From an uncultured Flavobacteriaceae bacterium (GTDB lineage: Bacteria; Bacteroidota; Bacteroidia; Flavobacteriales; Flavobacteriaceae): a DNA stretch of 64,000 bases. Where the stretch lies: NCBI GenBank assembly GCA_947500435.1, contig CANMRV010000002.1, forward strand, positions 248,001 through 312,000. Reading direction: 5' to 3'. The translations under genes and the position numbers were made by a program. The first letter of the stretch is position 1. Every line of letters begins with the position of its first letter. Under the pieces are notes generated by a model. That model did not search any database, was not told where the DNA came from, and saw only the letters and a list, made by a program, of their open reading frames with translations. Below, one piece after another: positions 27,529 through 34,748 of the stretch.

Positions 27529-28871
27529 TGACGACAAACCGTTTTTTAAAAGAACTTCTTAGGGCATTTTTGTTAGGTACACTCCTCTTTTTTGGGTTTT
27601 TGGCATACTATTATTTTGCTGAAAACTGGAGGTTTGAGGGTATCGTTGCTAATATTTGGGAAGAGTATTTTTCCAATATATTATTTACGATAATTATCTA
27701 TATAGCCAACATGTCTTGGTTTCTATTTCTCTTGAAAAAGTGGGATGGTTTTTTATTCACCTTAAAAAGAATGTCTATTGCGGTATTAGGTAATGTTGTG
27801 ATTACTTGCGCTGCCGTTTTTGTTGGTCGAGTTATTATTTTGGCCGGTTTGCAAGATCACCCGCTTCAAGAAGTTTTAGGCTCCCAGCCCTTAAATCAAT
27901 ATATACAGCCAGTTGTTGTTACATTAATAATTTCTGCCATTTTTTACGCGTTCTGGTATTATAAGTACCGCCAAGAAAATGCTGTTAAAGAACAGAAGAT
28001 AATAGCGGGTACGGCTTCTGCAAAGTTCGATGCACTAAAAAACCAGTTGGATCCGCATTTTCTATTTAATAGTCTCAATGTATTGACCAGTCTTATTGAA
28101 GAGGACCCGTATCAGGCACAAAAGTTTACAACGTCGCTTTCCAAAGTGTATCGTTATGTATTAGAGCAGAAGAACAAAGACCTGATTTCGGTCGATGATG
28201 AATTGAAGTTTGCTAAAACGTATGTACGGCTTTTGAAAATGCGATTTGAGGATAGTATTTTATTTGAGATTCCTGATGAAAGTTCTAATCCCGAGGCTAA
28301 AATTATCCCTTTATCGCTGCAACTTCTTTTAGAAAATGCGGTAAAGCATAATGTGGTTACCTCTGAACGACCGCTACATATAAAGGTCTTTGAACGAGAT
28401 GGAATGTTACAGGTGTCCAATAACTTACAGGAAAAACAGGTTGTTAAAAAGAGTAGTGGTGTAGGTCTAACCAATATTCAGCAGCGCTACGCTATATTGA
28501 CTGATAGAAGGGTTCGCATAGAAAAAACGGCATCAGATTTCAGCGTTCAACTACCCATGTTGACAAGGCAGGTTTCGAAAGTGGAAACCCAAGAGGTCTA
28601 TATAGAAGATAAAAGGTATGAAAAGGCCAAAGAACAAGTTGAGAAAATCAAAGGGTTTTATGGTAATCTTACTTCTTATGTGATAGTTATTCCCATATTA
28701 ATTTTTATTAATTTTAGGACAACGAGCTTTCCTTGGGCGATTTTTCCAGCGCTGGGCTGGGGCTTCGGTCTAACAGTTCATGGCCTAGAGGCTTTTGGGT
28801 ATAATCCGCTGTACGGGAAGAAATGGGAAGAGCGTAAGATGCGAGAATTTATGGATGACGAAAACTTCTAA
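27528..28871 (+). CDS. LytS-type histidine kinase with C-terminal 2TM domain
   Basis: 447 residues. Four N-terminal membrane segments (~11-30, 50-70, 82-106, 127-147) precede the His_kinase region. QLDPHFLFNSLNVLTSLIEEDP carries the phospho-accepting His at ~177, LQLLLENAVKHNV is the N box and GVGLTNIQQRY the G box. Unlike ordinary LytS kinases, residues ~364-447 form a complete 2TM domain (RYEKAKEQVEKIKGFY, FPALGWGFGLTVHGL, NPLYGKKWEERKMREF) like the small proteins that follow. The kinase is thus anchored at both ends. The 2TM part is closest to the first small protein at 28990. The cognate regulator is encoded at 32127. Confidence 0.9.
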   Translation: MTTNRFLKELLRAFLLGTLLFFGFLAYYYFAENWRFEGIVANIWEEYFSNILFTIIIYIANMSWFLFLLKKWDGFLFTLKRMSIAVLGNVVITCAAVFVGRVIILAGLQDHPLQEVLGSQPLNQYIQPVVVTLIISAIFYAFWYYKYRQENAVKEQKIIAGTASAKFDALKNQLDPHFLFNSLNVLTSLIEEDPYQAQKFTTSLSKVYRYVLEQKNKDLISVDDELKFAKTYVRLLKMRFEDSILFEIPDESSNPEAKIIPLSLQLLLENAVKHNVVTSERPLHIKVFERDGMLQVSNNLQEKQVVKKSSGVGLTNIQQRYAILTDRRVRIEKTASDFSVQLPMLTRQVSKVETQEVYIEDKRYEKAKEQVEKIKGFYGNLTSYVIVIPILIFINFRTTSFPWAIFPALGWGFGLTVHGLEAFGYNPLYGKKWEERKMREFMDDENF

Positions 28872-28953
28872 TACAATTCATCCCAAAGAAATTACAGTTC
28901 GGAAATTACTTATTTTAAAACCCCTGATTGTTTCTGAAATTTGATTCGAATTA

Positions 28954-28974
28954 ATCCTGAAACCAGTTCAGGAT
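28954..28974. repeat. Palindromic repeat within the 2TM locus (REP-like)
   Basis: ATCCTGAA (28954-28961) and TTCAGGAT (28967-28974) form a perfect 8-bp stem, and the core CTGAAACCAGTTCAG is a one-base variant of the core at 26854-26868. It lies between the kinase and the first small 2TM gene and could set relative expression within the operon. Confidence 0.55.
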
Positions 28975-28989
28975 GGAAAAACGAAAATC

Positions 28990-29274
28990 ATGAACTATTT
29001 AGAAAACAACGAAAGTAAGTATAGAAGAGCGAAAGAGCGCATAGAAGCCATCAAGGGTTTTTATATGAATCTGCTGGCGTATTGCATTGTTATTCCTTTC
29101 TTAGCATTTATCAATTATAACACGACAAATTTTCCTTGGGCTGTTTTTCCAGCTTTGGGCTGGGGCTTAGGTCTAACCGCACATGGTTTAGGGGCATTTG
29201 GCTATCACCCCGTATTTGGCAAAAATTGGGAACAACGTAAGATGAATGAACTGATGAATGATAACAATTTCTAA
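28990..29274 (+). CDS. Small 2TM-domain protein 1
   Basis: 94 residues. RAKERIEAIKGFYMNLLAYCIVIPFLAFINY, then PALGWGLGLTAHGLGAFGYHPVFGKNWEQRKMNELM: two helices joined by a short loop, with the K-G-F-Y and N/H-P-x-x-G-x-x-W-E-x-R signatures. It is nearly a copy of the kinase's C-terminal domain (shared FPWA-FPALGWG block), so a recent duplication of that domain is likely. The intergenic stretch before it resembles that before the next gene (both contain AATTCATC). Confidence 0.9.
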   Translation: MNYLENNESKYRRAKERIEAIKGFYMNLLAYCIVIPFLAFINYNTTNFPWAVFPALGWGLGLTAHGLGAFGYHPVFGKNWEQRKMNELMNDNNF

Positions 29275-29358
29275 TCACAATTCATCAGTAAAAAACAACA
29301 ATTCAGAAAGTAATTTTTAGTAAAACGATTCTATTTATAGAAATTTGATACAAGCAAA

Positions 29359-29709
29359 ATGGCAAACCTTAAAAAGAAAAATCAGATGGAATATTTAGAG
29401 ATAAAAGAAACAAGAAACACCAGCGACACAAAGTATCTTAGAGCAAAAGAACGGATCGCGGAGATGAAGAAATTTTATAGCAGCCTACTGTCTTATGCTG
29501 TATTTATAGCCTTCTTAGCTGCTTTAAATTATTATACCAATGGATGGAATTATATGTGGTTCTTGTGGGCTGCATTCGGTTGGGGAATCGGATTGGCTTT
29601 CAAGGCTGTAAAAGTCTTTGGAATGAATCCCTTTTTCGGAAGAGGTTGGGAAGAACGCAAGATACGTGAGTTTATGGAGGAAGATGAACAACAAAACAGA
29701 TGGAACTAA
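29359..29709 (+). CDS. Small 2TM-domain protein 2
   Basis: 116 residues from the first ATG; a second in-frame ATG at 29386 (MEYLEIKETRN) gives 107 residues and aligns better with protein 1, so either start is possible. The body keeps the fold: KYLRAKERIAEMKKFYSSLLSY, a Trp-rich helix turn (NYMWFLWAAFGWGIGL) and NPFFGRGWEERKIREFMEE. The GFY motif is KFY here. The stop overlaps the start of the next gene (TAATG at 29707-29711), coupling the pair. Confidence 0.85.
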   Translation: MANLKKKNQMEYLEIKETRNTSDTKYLRAKERIAEMKKFYSSLLSYAVFIAFLAALNYYTNGWNYMWFLWAAFGWGIGLAFKAVKVFGMNPFFGRGWEERKIREFMEEDEQQNRWN

Positions 29710-30038
29710 TGGAATATAACAATTTTGAAAAGAAAGAACGCGCTAAAAAGCGAGTTGAAGAACTGAAGGGCTTTTACATACACTTTATGGTCTATGTACT
29801 TGTAAACATAATGATAAGCACGGTTATCGTGGTAAGTCATATGCACAATGGCGATAGTTTTATTGAATCCATTTGGGATTTTGGAACCATATCAACCTGG
29901 ATTTTCTGGGGTATCGGAGTATTTTTTCACGGAATGAAAGTGTTCTCATTCAACCCTATTTTCAACAAGAATTGGGAAGAGCGACAGCTGAAGAAATATA
30001 TGGACGAAGATAAAAAGCAGGCTGAAAAGTATAAATAA
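29709..30038 (+). CDS. Small 2TM-domain protein 3
   Basis: 109 residues from the ATG at 29709, which overlaps the previous stop as TAATG; an in-frame ATG three codons earlier is less natural. RAKKRVEELKGFYIHFMVYVLVN opens the first helix. The loop is longer than in proteins 1 and 2 (HMHNGDSFIESIWDFGTIS), then IFWGIGVFFHGMKVFSFNPIFNKNWEERQLKKYM. It is closest in pattern to protein 8 (same HGMKVF/HAIKVF block and long charged tail). Confidence 0.85.
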   Translation: MEYNNFEKKERAKKRVEELKGFYIHFMVYVLVNIMISTVIVVSHMHNGDSFIESIWDFGTISTWIFWGIGVFFHGMKVFSFNPIFNKNWEERQLKKYMDEDKKQAEKYK

Positions 30039-30054
30039 TTGAATCGCACTTACT

Positions 30055-30372
30055 ATGACATCAAAAAACGAAACTTCGATGAAGTATATCAAAGCCAAGA
30101 AAAGAGTTGTTGAGGTTAAGGGGTTTTACAGCCACCTGACTATGTATTTCATTATCAATGGAATAATCACAATTTACAAAGTGGTTAAGCATGTAAGAGG
30201 CATAGAAGAATTTTTGGATTTCGGTATTTTTGCTGTATGGATTTTTTGGGGCTTAGGTATTTTGTTTCACGCCTCAAAGGTATATTCTTATAATCCTTTT
30301 TTCAGCAAAGCTTGGGAAGAAAAACGTATACAAGAATACTTGGAAAAAGATAAGCTGCGTACTGAAAAGTAA
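30055..30372 (+). CDS. Small 2TM-domain protein 4
   Basis: 105 residues. YIKAKKRVVEVKGFYSHLTMYFIINGIITIYKVVKHV, a short negatively charged loop, then VWIFWGLGILFHASKVYSYNPFFSKAWEEKRIQEYLEKD. His in the GFY-x-H and F-H-A-S-K contexts is conserved with proteins 3, 5, 6 and 8. 16 bp from the previous stop. Confidence 0.85.
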   Translation: MTSKNETSMKYIKAKKRVVEVKGFYSHLTMYFIINGIITIYKVVKHVRGIEEFLDFGIFAVWIFWGLGILFHASKVYSYNPFFSKAWEEKRIQEYLEKDKLRTEK

Positions 30373-30390
30373 ATAAGTAATAATAGCACT

Positions 30391-30720
30391 ATGAAATCAA
30401 AAAACAATCAACCATTGTCTTCCTTTGAGAGAGCTCAAAAGCGGGTTAAAGATATCAAAGGATTTTACGGACACCTAGCGGCATACGTGATAGTAATTCT
30501 AATTGTACTTACCACGAGAGGTAGGTTTATGTCGATAGATAATACAATATTTCAAAATTCGGAGTACTTAAATTGGATTGATTGGAATATTTTCGGAACT
30601 CCCATCATTTGGGGAATATTTCTTGTTGTGCACGGAATTCGCGTATTTGGAAAGAATCCTTTTCTTGGAAAGAAATGGGAAGAGCGCCAGATTCAGAAAT
30701 ACATAGAAAAAAACCCTTGA
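30391..30720 (+). CDS. Small 2TM-domain protein 5
   Basis: 109 residues. SFERAQKRVKDIKGFYGHLAAYVIVILIVLTTRGRF, a loop with WIDWNIFGTP, then IIWGIFLVVHGIRVFGKNPFLGKKWEERQIQKYIEKN. It is the closest sister of protein 6: the GHLAAY and WNxxGTPIxWGI blocks occur in both. The pair probably arose by local duplication. Confidence 0.85.
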   Translation: MKSKNNQPLSSFERAQKRVKDIKGFYGHLAAYVIVILIVLTTRGRFMSIDNTIFQNSEYLNWIDWNIFGTPIIWGIFLVVHGIRVFGKNPFLGKKWEERQIQKYIEKNP

Positions 30721-30756
30721 GAATCAGAGAAATAGAAATAGTACAATAACATCATC

Positions 30757-31095
30757 ATGCAATCAAAAAACAAAAAACCATCAACATCCTACGAAAGAGC
30801 TCGTAAAAGAGTAGATGACATCAAAGGCTTTTATGGCCACCTGGCGGCCTATATAATTGTGAATGCGGTGTTGTTATTAGCCCGTGGAAAATTTCACTTT
30901 ATGCTTTTGAGTAAAGGGGCTCTTGGAGATCCCGAATTTCTAAATTGGTTAGATTGGAATGTCTACGGGACACCAATTGTATGGGGAATTGGTCTTGGTA
31001 TCCATGCTTTAAGCGTGTTTGTCAAAAATCCGTTTCTAGGAAAATCTTGGGAGGAACGCCAGATAGAAAAGTATATGAATAAGGATAAACAATAA
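30757..31095 (+). CDS. Small 2TM-domain protein 6
   Basis: 112 residues. SYERARKRVDDIKGFYGHLAAYIIVNAVLLLARG, loop NWLDWNVYGTP, then IVWGIGLGIHALSVFVKNPFLGKSWEERQIEKYMNKD. It is a tandem duplicate of protein 5, from which it differs mainly in the loop and the second helix. The C-terminal end NPFLGKSWEERQIEKYMNK is repeated almost exactly at the end of protein 7, as if gene conversion or unequal crossing-over had joined them. Confidence 0.85.
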   Translation: MQSKNKKPSTSYERARKRVDDIKGFYGHLAAYIIVNAVLLLARGKFHFMLLSKGALGDPEFLNWLDWNVYGTPIVWGIGLGIHALSVFVKNPFLGKSWEERQIEKYMNKDKQ

Positions 31096-31106
31096 CCACA
31101 ATAATT

Positions 31107-31412
31107 ATGGAGCGGATGTCTGAGGAGAAGTACTTGAGAGTAAAAGATAAGATGAAACGAATCAAAAACTTCAAATGGTTTCTAGTGATGGGGTTTGTAG
31201 CATCAGTATTTATGATTGGTTTTTCTGCTTTCTTGTATTCAAATGAAGCACAATATTCTTTTGTTCCGATTACTATTTTTTTAGCAACAACACTTGGGCT
31301 TTGGATAATCATAGGCTTTGAGAATATAACTGTTTTTAAGAGTAATTTTTTCCTCGGAAAATCCTGGGAAGAACGTCAGATAGAAAAGTATATGAACAAG
31401 AATAAAAAATAA
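31107..31412 (+). CDS. Divergent 2TM-like protein 7
   Basis: 101 residues. The C-terminal third (FLGKSWEERQIEKYMNK) is nearly identical to that of protein 6, but the N-terminal two-thirds differ: KNFKWFLVMGFVASVFMIG replaces the GFYxH helix and TTLGLWIIIGFENITVF replaces the second one. Two hydrophobic segments remain. The intact reading frame and hydrophobic design suggest a real protein that has lost the normal first-helix signature, or a hybrid formed by recombination. Confidence 0.75.
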   Translation: MERMSEEKYLRVKDKMKRIKNFKWFLVMGFVASVFMIGFSAFLYSNEAQYSFVPITIFLATTLGLWIIIGFENITVFKSNFFLGKSWEERQIEKYMNKNKK

Positions 31413-31446
31413 CTGTAACAGTATAACTAAGCATAAATGGTTGGTC

Positions 31447-31776
31447 ATGGAAACAAGAAAAATAGATAAGAGCGCTAAGGCCAAAAAGAAAGTTGAAGCC
31501 CTAAAGGGTTTTTACATGCATCTCACCATATACTTGTTTATAAATACAATGCTAACCGTGGTCAAAATAATAGGCACCTCCTATTATGGCGAAAATTTTA
31601 TGGGGCCAATATGGCATTTCAGCACTTTTATGACATGGCTTTTCTGGGGGATAGGTTTAGCATTCCACGCGATTAAAGTATTTGGCTTGAATCCTTTTTT
31701 TAATAAAGAATGGGAGAAACGTCAGATAGATAAGTATATAGAAAAAGACCAAAAAGAATCAGAAAAATATAAGTAA
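31447..31776 (+). CDS. Small 2TM-domain protein 8
   Basis: 109 residues from the ATG at 31447 (an upstream in-frame TTG is less likely). AKAKKKVEALKGFYMHLTIYLFINTMLTVVKIIG, loop SYYGENFMGPIWHFS, then LFWGIGLAFHAIKVFGLNPFFNKEWEKRQIDKYIEKD. The closest sister is protein 3. The stop TAA is immediately followed by the ATG of protein 9. Confidence 0.85.
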   Translation: METRKIDKSAKAKKKVEALKGFYMHLTIYLFINTMLTVVKIIGTSYYGENFMGPIWHFSTFMTWLFWGIGLAFHAIKVFGLNPFFNKEWEKRQIDKYIEKDQKESEKYK

Positions 31777-32106
31777 ATGGAAAATATAGCGCACACGCAA
31801 CTGAAGCGGGCAAAGCAAAGAGTCGAACGCATCAAAAGCTTCTATAATCATGTAGTTGTCTTTGTTCTTATCAATGGCGTTTTATTGCTTTTGAAAGATG
31901 AAATAACAATCGCTATTTTTGGAGAAGAAGGATTGTCTATTCCTAAGCTAATGGACTGGGTTAATTGGAACCTCTACATTTGGATGGGGATTTTGACAAT
32001 TCATGCGCTAATCGCATTTGGTAAGAGACCATCTTTTATGAGGAAATGGGAAGCGCGTCAAATTAACAAGTATATAGAACAAGACAAATCCGAAACCTAT
32101 AATTAA
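31777..32106 (+). CDS. Small 2TM-domain protein 9
   Basis: 109 residues. QLKRAKQRVERIKSFYNHVVVFVLINGVLLLLKD, loop MDWVNWNLYIW, then MGILTIHALIAFGKRPSFMRKWEARQINKYIEQD. The family's N-P-F-x-x-K-W-E-E-R reads R-P-S-F-M-R-K-W-E-A-R here, the most altered second motif of the set. It directly abuts protein 8 and is 20 bp from the response regulator, so it closes the array. Confidence 0.85.
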   Translation: MENIAHTQLKRAKQRVERIKSFYNHVVVFVLINGVLLLLKDEITIAIFGEEGLSIPKLMDWVNWNLYIWMGILTIHALIAFGKRPSFMRKWEARQINKYIEQDKSETYN

Positions 32107-32126
32107 TAGTATCACCAAAAGGACCT

Positions 32127-32882
32127 ATGAACGTAATTATAATAGAAGACGAAAAACCAGCAGCTAGAAGACTTTCAAGGCTTTTGGAGGAATTAGATGT
32201 GCAAGTATCGGTAATGCTACATTCCGTTGAGGAATCTATCAACTGGTTTCAAAATAATGAACATCCCGATTTGATTTTTCTGGATATTCAACTCTCCGAT
32301 GGACTCTCATTCGAGATTTTTGAAACGATAGAAGTCCGCAGTGCTATTATATTTACGACAGCCTTTGATGAATATGCTTTGCAAGCTTTCAAATTGAATA
32401 GTATCGATTATTTATTAAAACCGATTGATGATGAAGATTTAGAGGTGGCAGTAAAAAAATATAAGTCACTAAAACCTGAACCTCAAAAATTGGCATTGGA
32501 TTTTGAGGACATTAAAAAGTTGTTGGTGAATCCACTAGAGCGTGAATACAAAAAACGATTTACAGTCAAAGTGGGGCAGCACCTAAAAATTATTAATGCG
32601 GATGAAGTGGAATGTTTTTATAGTGAAAATAAAGGAACCTATGCGGCAACTTCCGATGGGAGAAATTATTTATTAGATACCACTTTAGAAAATTTGGAAG
32701 GGGAGTTGGAACCTAAAATTTTCTTTAGAGTCAGCCGTAAATTTTACGTCAATGTCAACCATATAAAAGACATCATTTCTTATACGAATTCACGTCTTCA
32801 AATCAAGGTAAATCACTTTTCTGAGCAAGAAATCATCGTGAGTAGGGAGAGAGTTAGAGACTTTAAGTTATGGTTGGAGTAA
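32127..32882 (+). CDS. LytTR-family response regulator
   Basis: 251 residues: receiver domain (1-~120) with acidic pocket IIIEDEK, phospho-acceptor FLDIQLSDG (D53), TTAFDEYALQAF and LLKPID. It ends in a LytTR DNA-binding domain (~145-250; KVGQHLKIINADEVECFYSENKGTYAA, RVSRKFYVNVNHIKDI, SRERVRDFKLWLE). As the distal gene of the operon it is very probably the output partner of the kinase at 27528. Targets cannot be predicted here; LytTR proteins bind paired direct repeats, often upstream of their own operon. The small 2TM genes between the two are the unusual element. Confidence 0.92.
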   Translation: MNVIIIEDEKPAARRLSRLLEELDVQVSVMLHSVEESINWFQNNEHPDLIFLDIQLSDGLSFEIFETIEVRSAIIFTTAFDEYALQAFKLNSIDYLLKPIDDEDLEVAVKKYKSLKPEPQKLALDFEDIKKLLVNPLEREYKKRFTVKVGQHLKIINADEVECFYSENKGTYAATSDGRNYLLDTTLENLEGELEPKIFFRVSRKFYVNVNHIKDIISYTNSRLQIKVNHFSEQEIIVSRERVRDFKLWLE

Positions 32883-33058
32883 ATAACTATAAATTTCTGA
32901 TTAACAATAATTTAAATACAGCCATAGATTTTTCTTATAATGACTTTTTAGTAAGAAAATGCTGTATTTCTTGGGAAAAATTCCAGAGTTTTGAAGTTAC
33001 TAAAAAGAATTCGAAATAGAACTTTCAAAGGTTGTTTTTTTGAAATGATTTCGAGCTG

Positions 33059-34243
33059 CTAATCTACCCTATTATCATCAAAAGAAGAGGGTAGTAATTT
33101 TGGAATTAACTTGATGAAAATAGGAAGCAAAACAGCTCCTCCCGGAAGCATGAAAATTGCTAATGAAGGAATGGTCTTAAAAATATCAATCAACTGATTT
33201 TGTACTTTTTTCTTTTCCTCAGCACTCAAATCTTGTAGGGTAGCTTTAGAAATAAGAGCTACCAATTCTTTACTTTCTAAAAGTTCTTTTTGCAAACGTT
33301 TGCTATTTCTGAGAATAAGTTTGTTTACAATTTTAGACATGCTGTCATAGAATTGTACTGCAAGGTTTTGATTTTTCAGAAAGGGAATAGTCTCTCCATT
33401 ACGTTCAAAAAAAGAGGTAATCTCTTCTAAGGCACGATTGATTTGCTTCTGTTTAAAGCCGAGGTCTTTACCAATTCCGAAGATGAATTCCGATTCTTTG
33501 TACTCCAAGGATTTATCTTCCCAAACCGTTAAGCAGGCCATATCTAGGAAATACTGATTCTCCCAGGGAGAAAAATTGTCCAGTAGCTTTTCACGATACG
33601 AACCATCGAAGCGCTCTTTTTCAGGGTCTATATAGGTCAGTGAAGCTTCAAATAATTGGGCCAGTCGTTCATCATTCTCGTTCTTCTCTTTTGAGCTTAA
33701 GGCATGATAGGTAACGTTGATAGCGATGTACTCAATGTTTTGAGCGTGCTGTTGAATACCTTCTTGTCGCTGTAAATATTGCTTGAAGGTCAATACATCA
33801 ATAAACAATAGCGAATTCGTAATGATGCTATTGAAGGTCTTACTGATAACATTATCTGCAAGGTAAACCCTTGAATCAATTAGCTTCTCCAGTTGGGCTG
33901 AGGTTTTGCTTCCTGTAAGAATTTTGTTGAAAAAAGAAATCTCATCAAGTTCTAAGTCTTTATAGAACTGAAATATTTTATCCAAGAATGTTTTAAAACT
34001 CCCATTTTTATTATGTAGTGAGTAGGTTTTGTATAAAGCAGCAAGTAGATTGATTTTTGCTTTTTCGTCTTCTGAAAGCGTATGCTCGGGGGAAATATAT
34101 CTTGGAATTTTAATATTGACTCCGTATACAAACCCTAATTTTTTTAATTCCCCATAGATATCTTGAAAGCTTTCATAGGTAGTGGTGTCGCTACTTACGA
34201 TTTCTCCAAATTTATTAATCCAGCCAGATGCCGATGGGTTCAT
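33059..34243 (-). CDS. LETM1-domain protein
   Basis: 394 residues without signal peptide. The C-terminal ~90 residues match the LETM1 core: LVALISKATLQDLSAEEKKKVQNQLIDIFKTIPSLAIFMLPGGAVLLPIFIKLIPKLLPSSF, including a single hydrophobic segment. The N-terminal 300 residues are helical and mostly uncharacterised. LETM1 proteins are eukaryotic mitochondrial ion exchangers or regulators. Bacteroidota homologues are known as membrane-anchored proteins, with a link to biofilm suggested in some annotations. The localisation (inner membrane, bulk in cytosol) is inferred. The upstream 34265-34272 TATTTTTG (minus) could be its -7 box. Confidence 0.8.
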   Translation of the reverse strand: MNPSASGWINKFGEIVSSDTTTYESFQDIYGELKKLGFVYGVNIKIPRYISPEHTLSEDEKAKINLLAALYKTYSLHNKNGSFKTFLDKIFQFYKDLELDEISFFNKILTGSKTSAQLEKLIDSRVYLADNVISKTFNSIITNSLLFIDVLTFKQYLQRQEGIQQHAQNIEYIAINVTYHALSSKEKNENDERLAQLFEASLTYIDPEKERFDGSYREKLLDNFSPWENQYFLDMACLTVWEDKSLEYKESEFIFGIGKDLGFKQKQINRALEEITSFFERNGETIPFLKNQNLAVQFYDSMSKIVNKLILRNSKRLQKELLESKELVALISKATLQDLSAEEKKKVQNQLIDIFKTIPSLAIFMLPGGAVLLPIFIKLIPKLLPSSFDDNRVD

Positions 34244-34727
34244 AGGTTCGGTTCTTCAGAAACTCAAAAATAGCTTAAAATGCCCTGTTGAGACCTATAT
34301 TTCTCAATTTTCACAAGAGTGTTATCGTCGTGTAAATCCTTAAAACAGGCAAAAACCTTTACTTTTTTGAGGTTGGTATAGGTCTTAGGATGTAGTTCAT
34401 CGGATATTTGCTGAGGTTTCCTATAAAAAAGCAATATATCCTATTTTTCTGTAGGAAATTCATAGTATGTTATGTATGTTTATAAGCTATTTTTACCATT
34501 CTGCAATGCCCCAAGTGTTACAGAGTATATATTTAGTTTAACCAAAATTGTCCCTAAAACCCCCGCGATTATGGAGTATTTTTTATTCTTCCTATGGATT
34601 TCAGTTATGCTATTTTTTTTCTTAAGGATTTTTGCAGCCAAGAGAGCGCTGCAAAGAAGTTTGAGGTCTAAAAAGTAGTATTCCAAAATTTTGTTTGAGT
34701 TGGCTATTCTAATTCGGGAACTATTTT
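34244..34727. other. 484-bp gap: possible -7 box, one doubtful micro-ORF, hairpin at right end
   Basis: Between the LETM1-like gene (start 34243) and the RND gene (end 34728). TATTTTTG on the minus strand (34265-34272) fits a -7 box for the LETM1 gene but lacks a clear -33 TTG. An open frame 34571-34678 is described separately. The right end carries a strong hairpin (34709-34748). Otherwise AT-rich with no recognisable gene, RNA or repeat. Confidence 0.4.
34571..34678 (+). CDS. Possible 35-residue single-pass membrane peptide
   Basis: The reading frame from ATG at 34571 encodes MEYFLFFLWISVMLFFFLRIFAAKRALQRS and a few more basic residues: one hydrophobic helix followed by a basic tail (positive-inside). 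An upstream in-frame ATG gives a longer, less plausible version. There is no similar sequence in the window, no clear promoter and no purine-rich ribosome site (the latter is normal in this phylum). Real small membrane peptide or chance; I lean slightly against. Confidence 0.3.
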   Translation: MEYFLFFLWISVMLFFFLRIFAAKRALQRSLRSKK

Positions 34728-34748
34728 CTAAAGTAGTTTCCGAATTAG
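34709..34748 (-). terminator. Hairpin over the 3' end of the RND exporter gene
   Basis: CTAATTCGGGAACTA (34709-34723) and TAGTTTCCGAATTAG (34734-34748) form a 15-bp stem with one G.T-type mismatch and a 10-nt loop. It overlaps the last codons and the stop of the minus-strand RND gene. The U-tract is weak, so it may be a terminator, an mRNA stabiliser, or both. Confidence 0.55.

Noticed and set aside
27528..32882. 2TM array as a toxin-immunity or phage-defence cassette
   Set aside because: No toxin, nuclease or immunity motifs; the set is bounded by a normal kinase and regulator.
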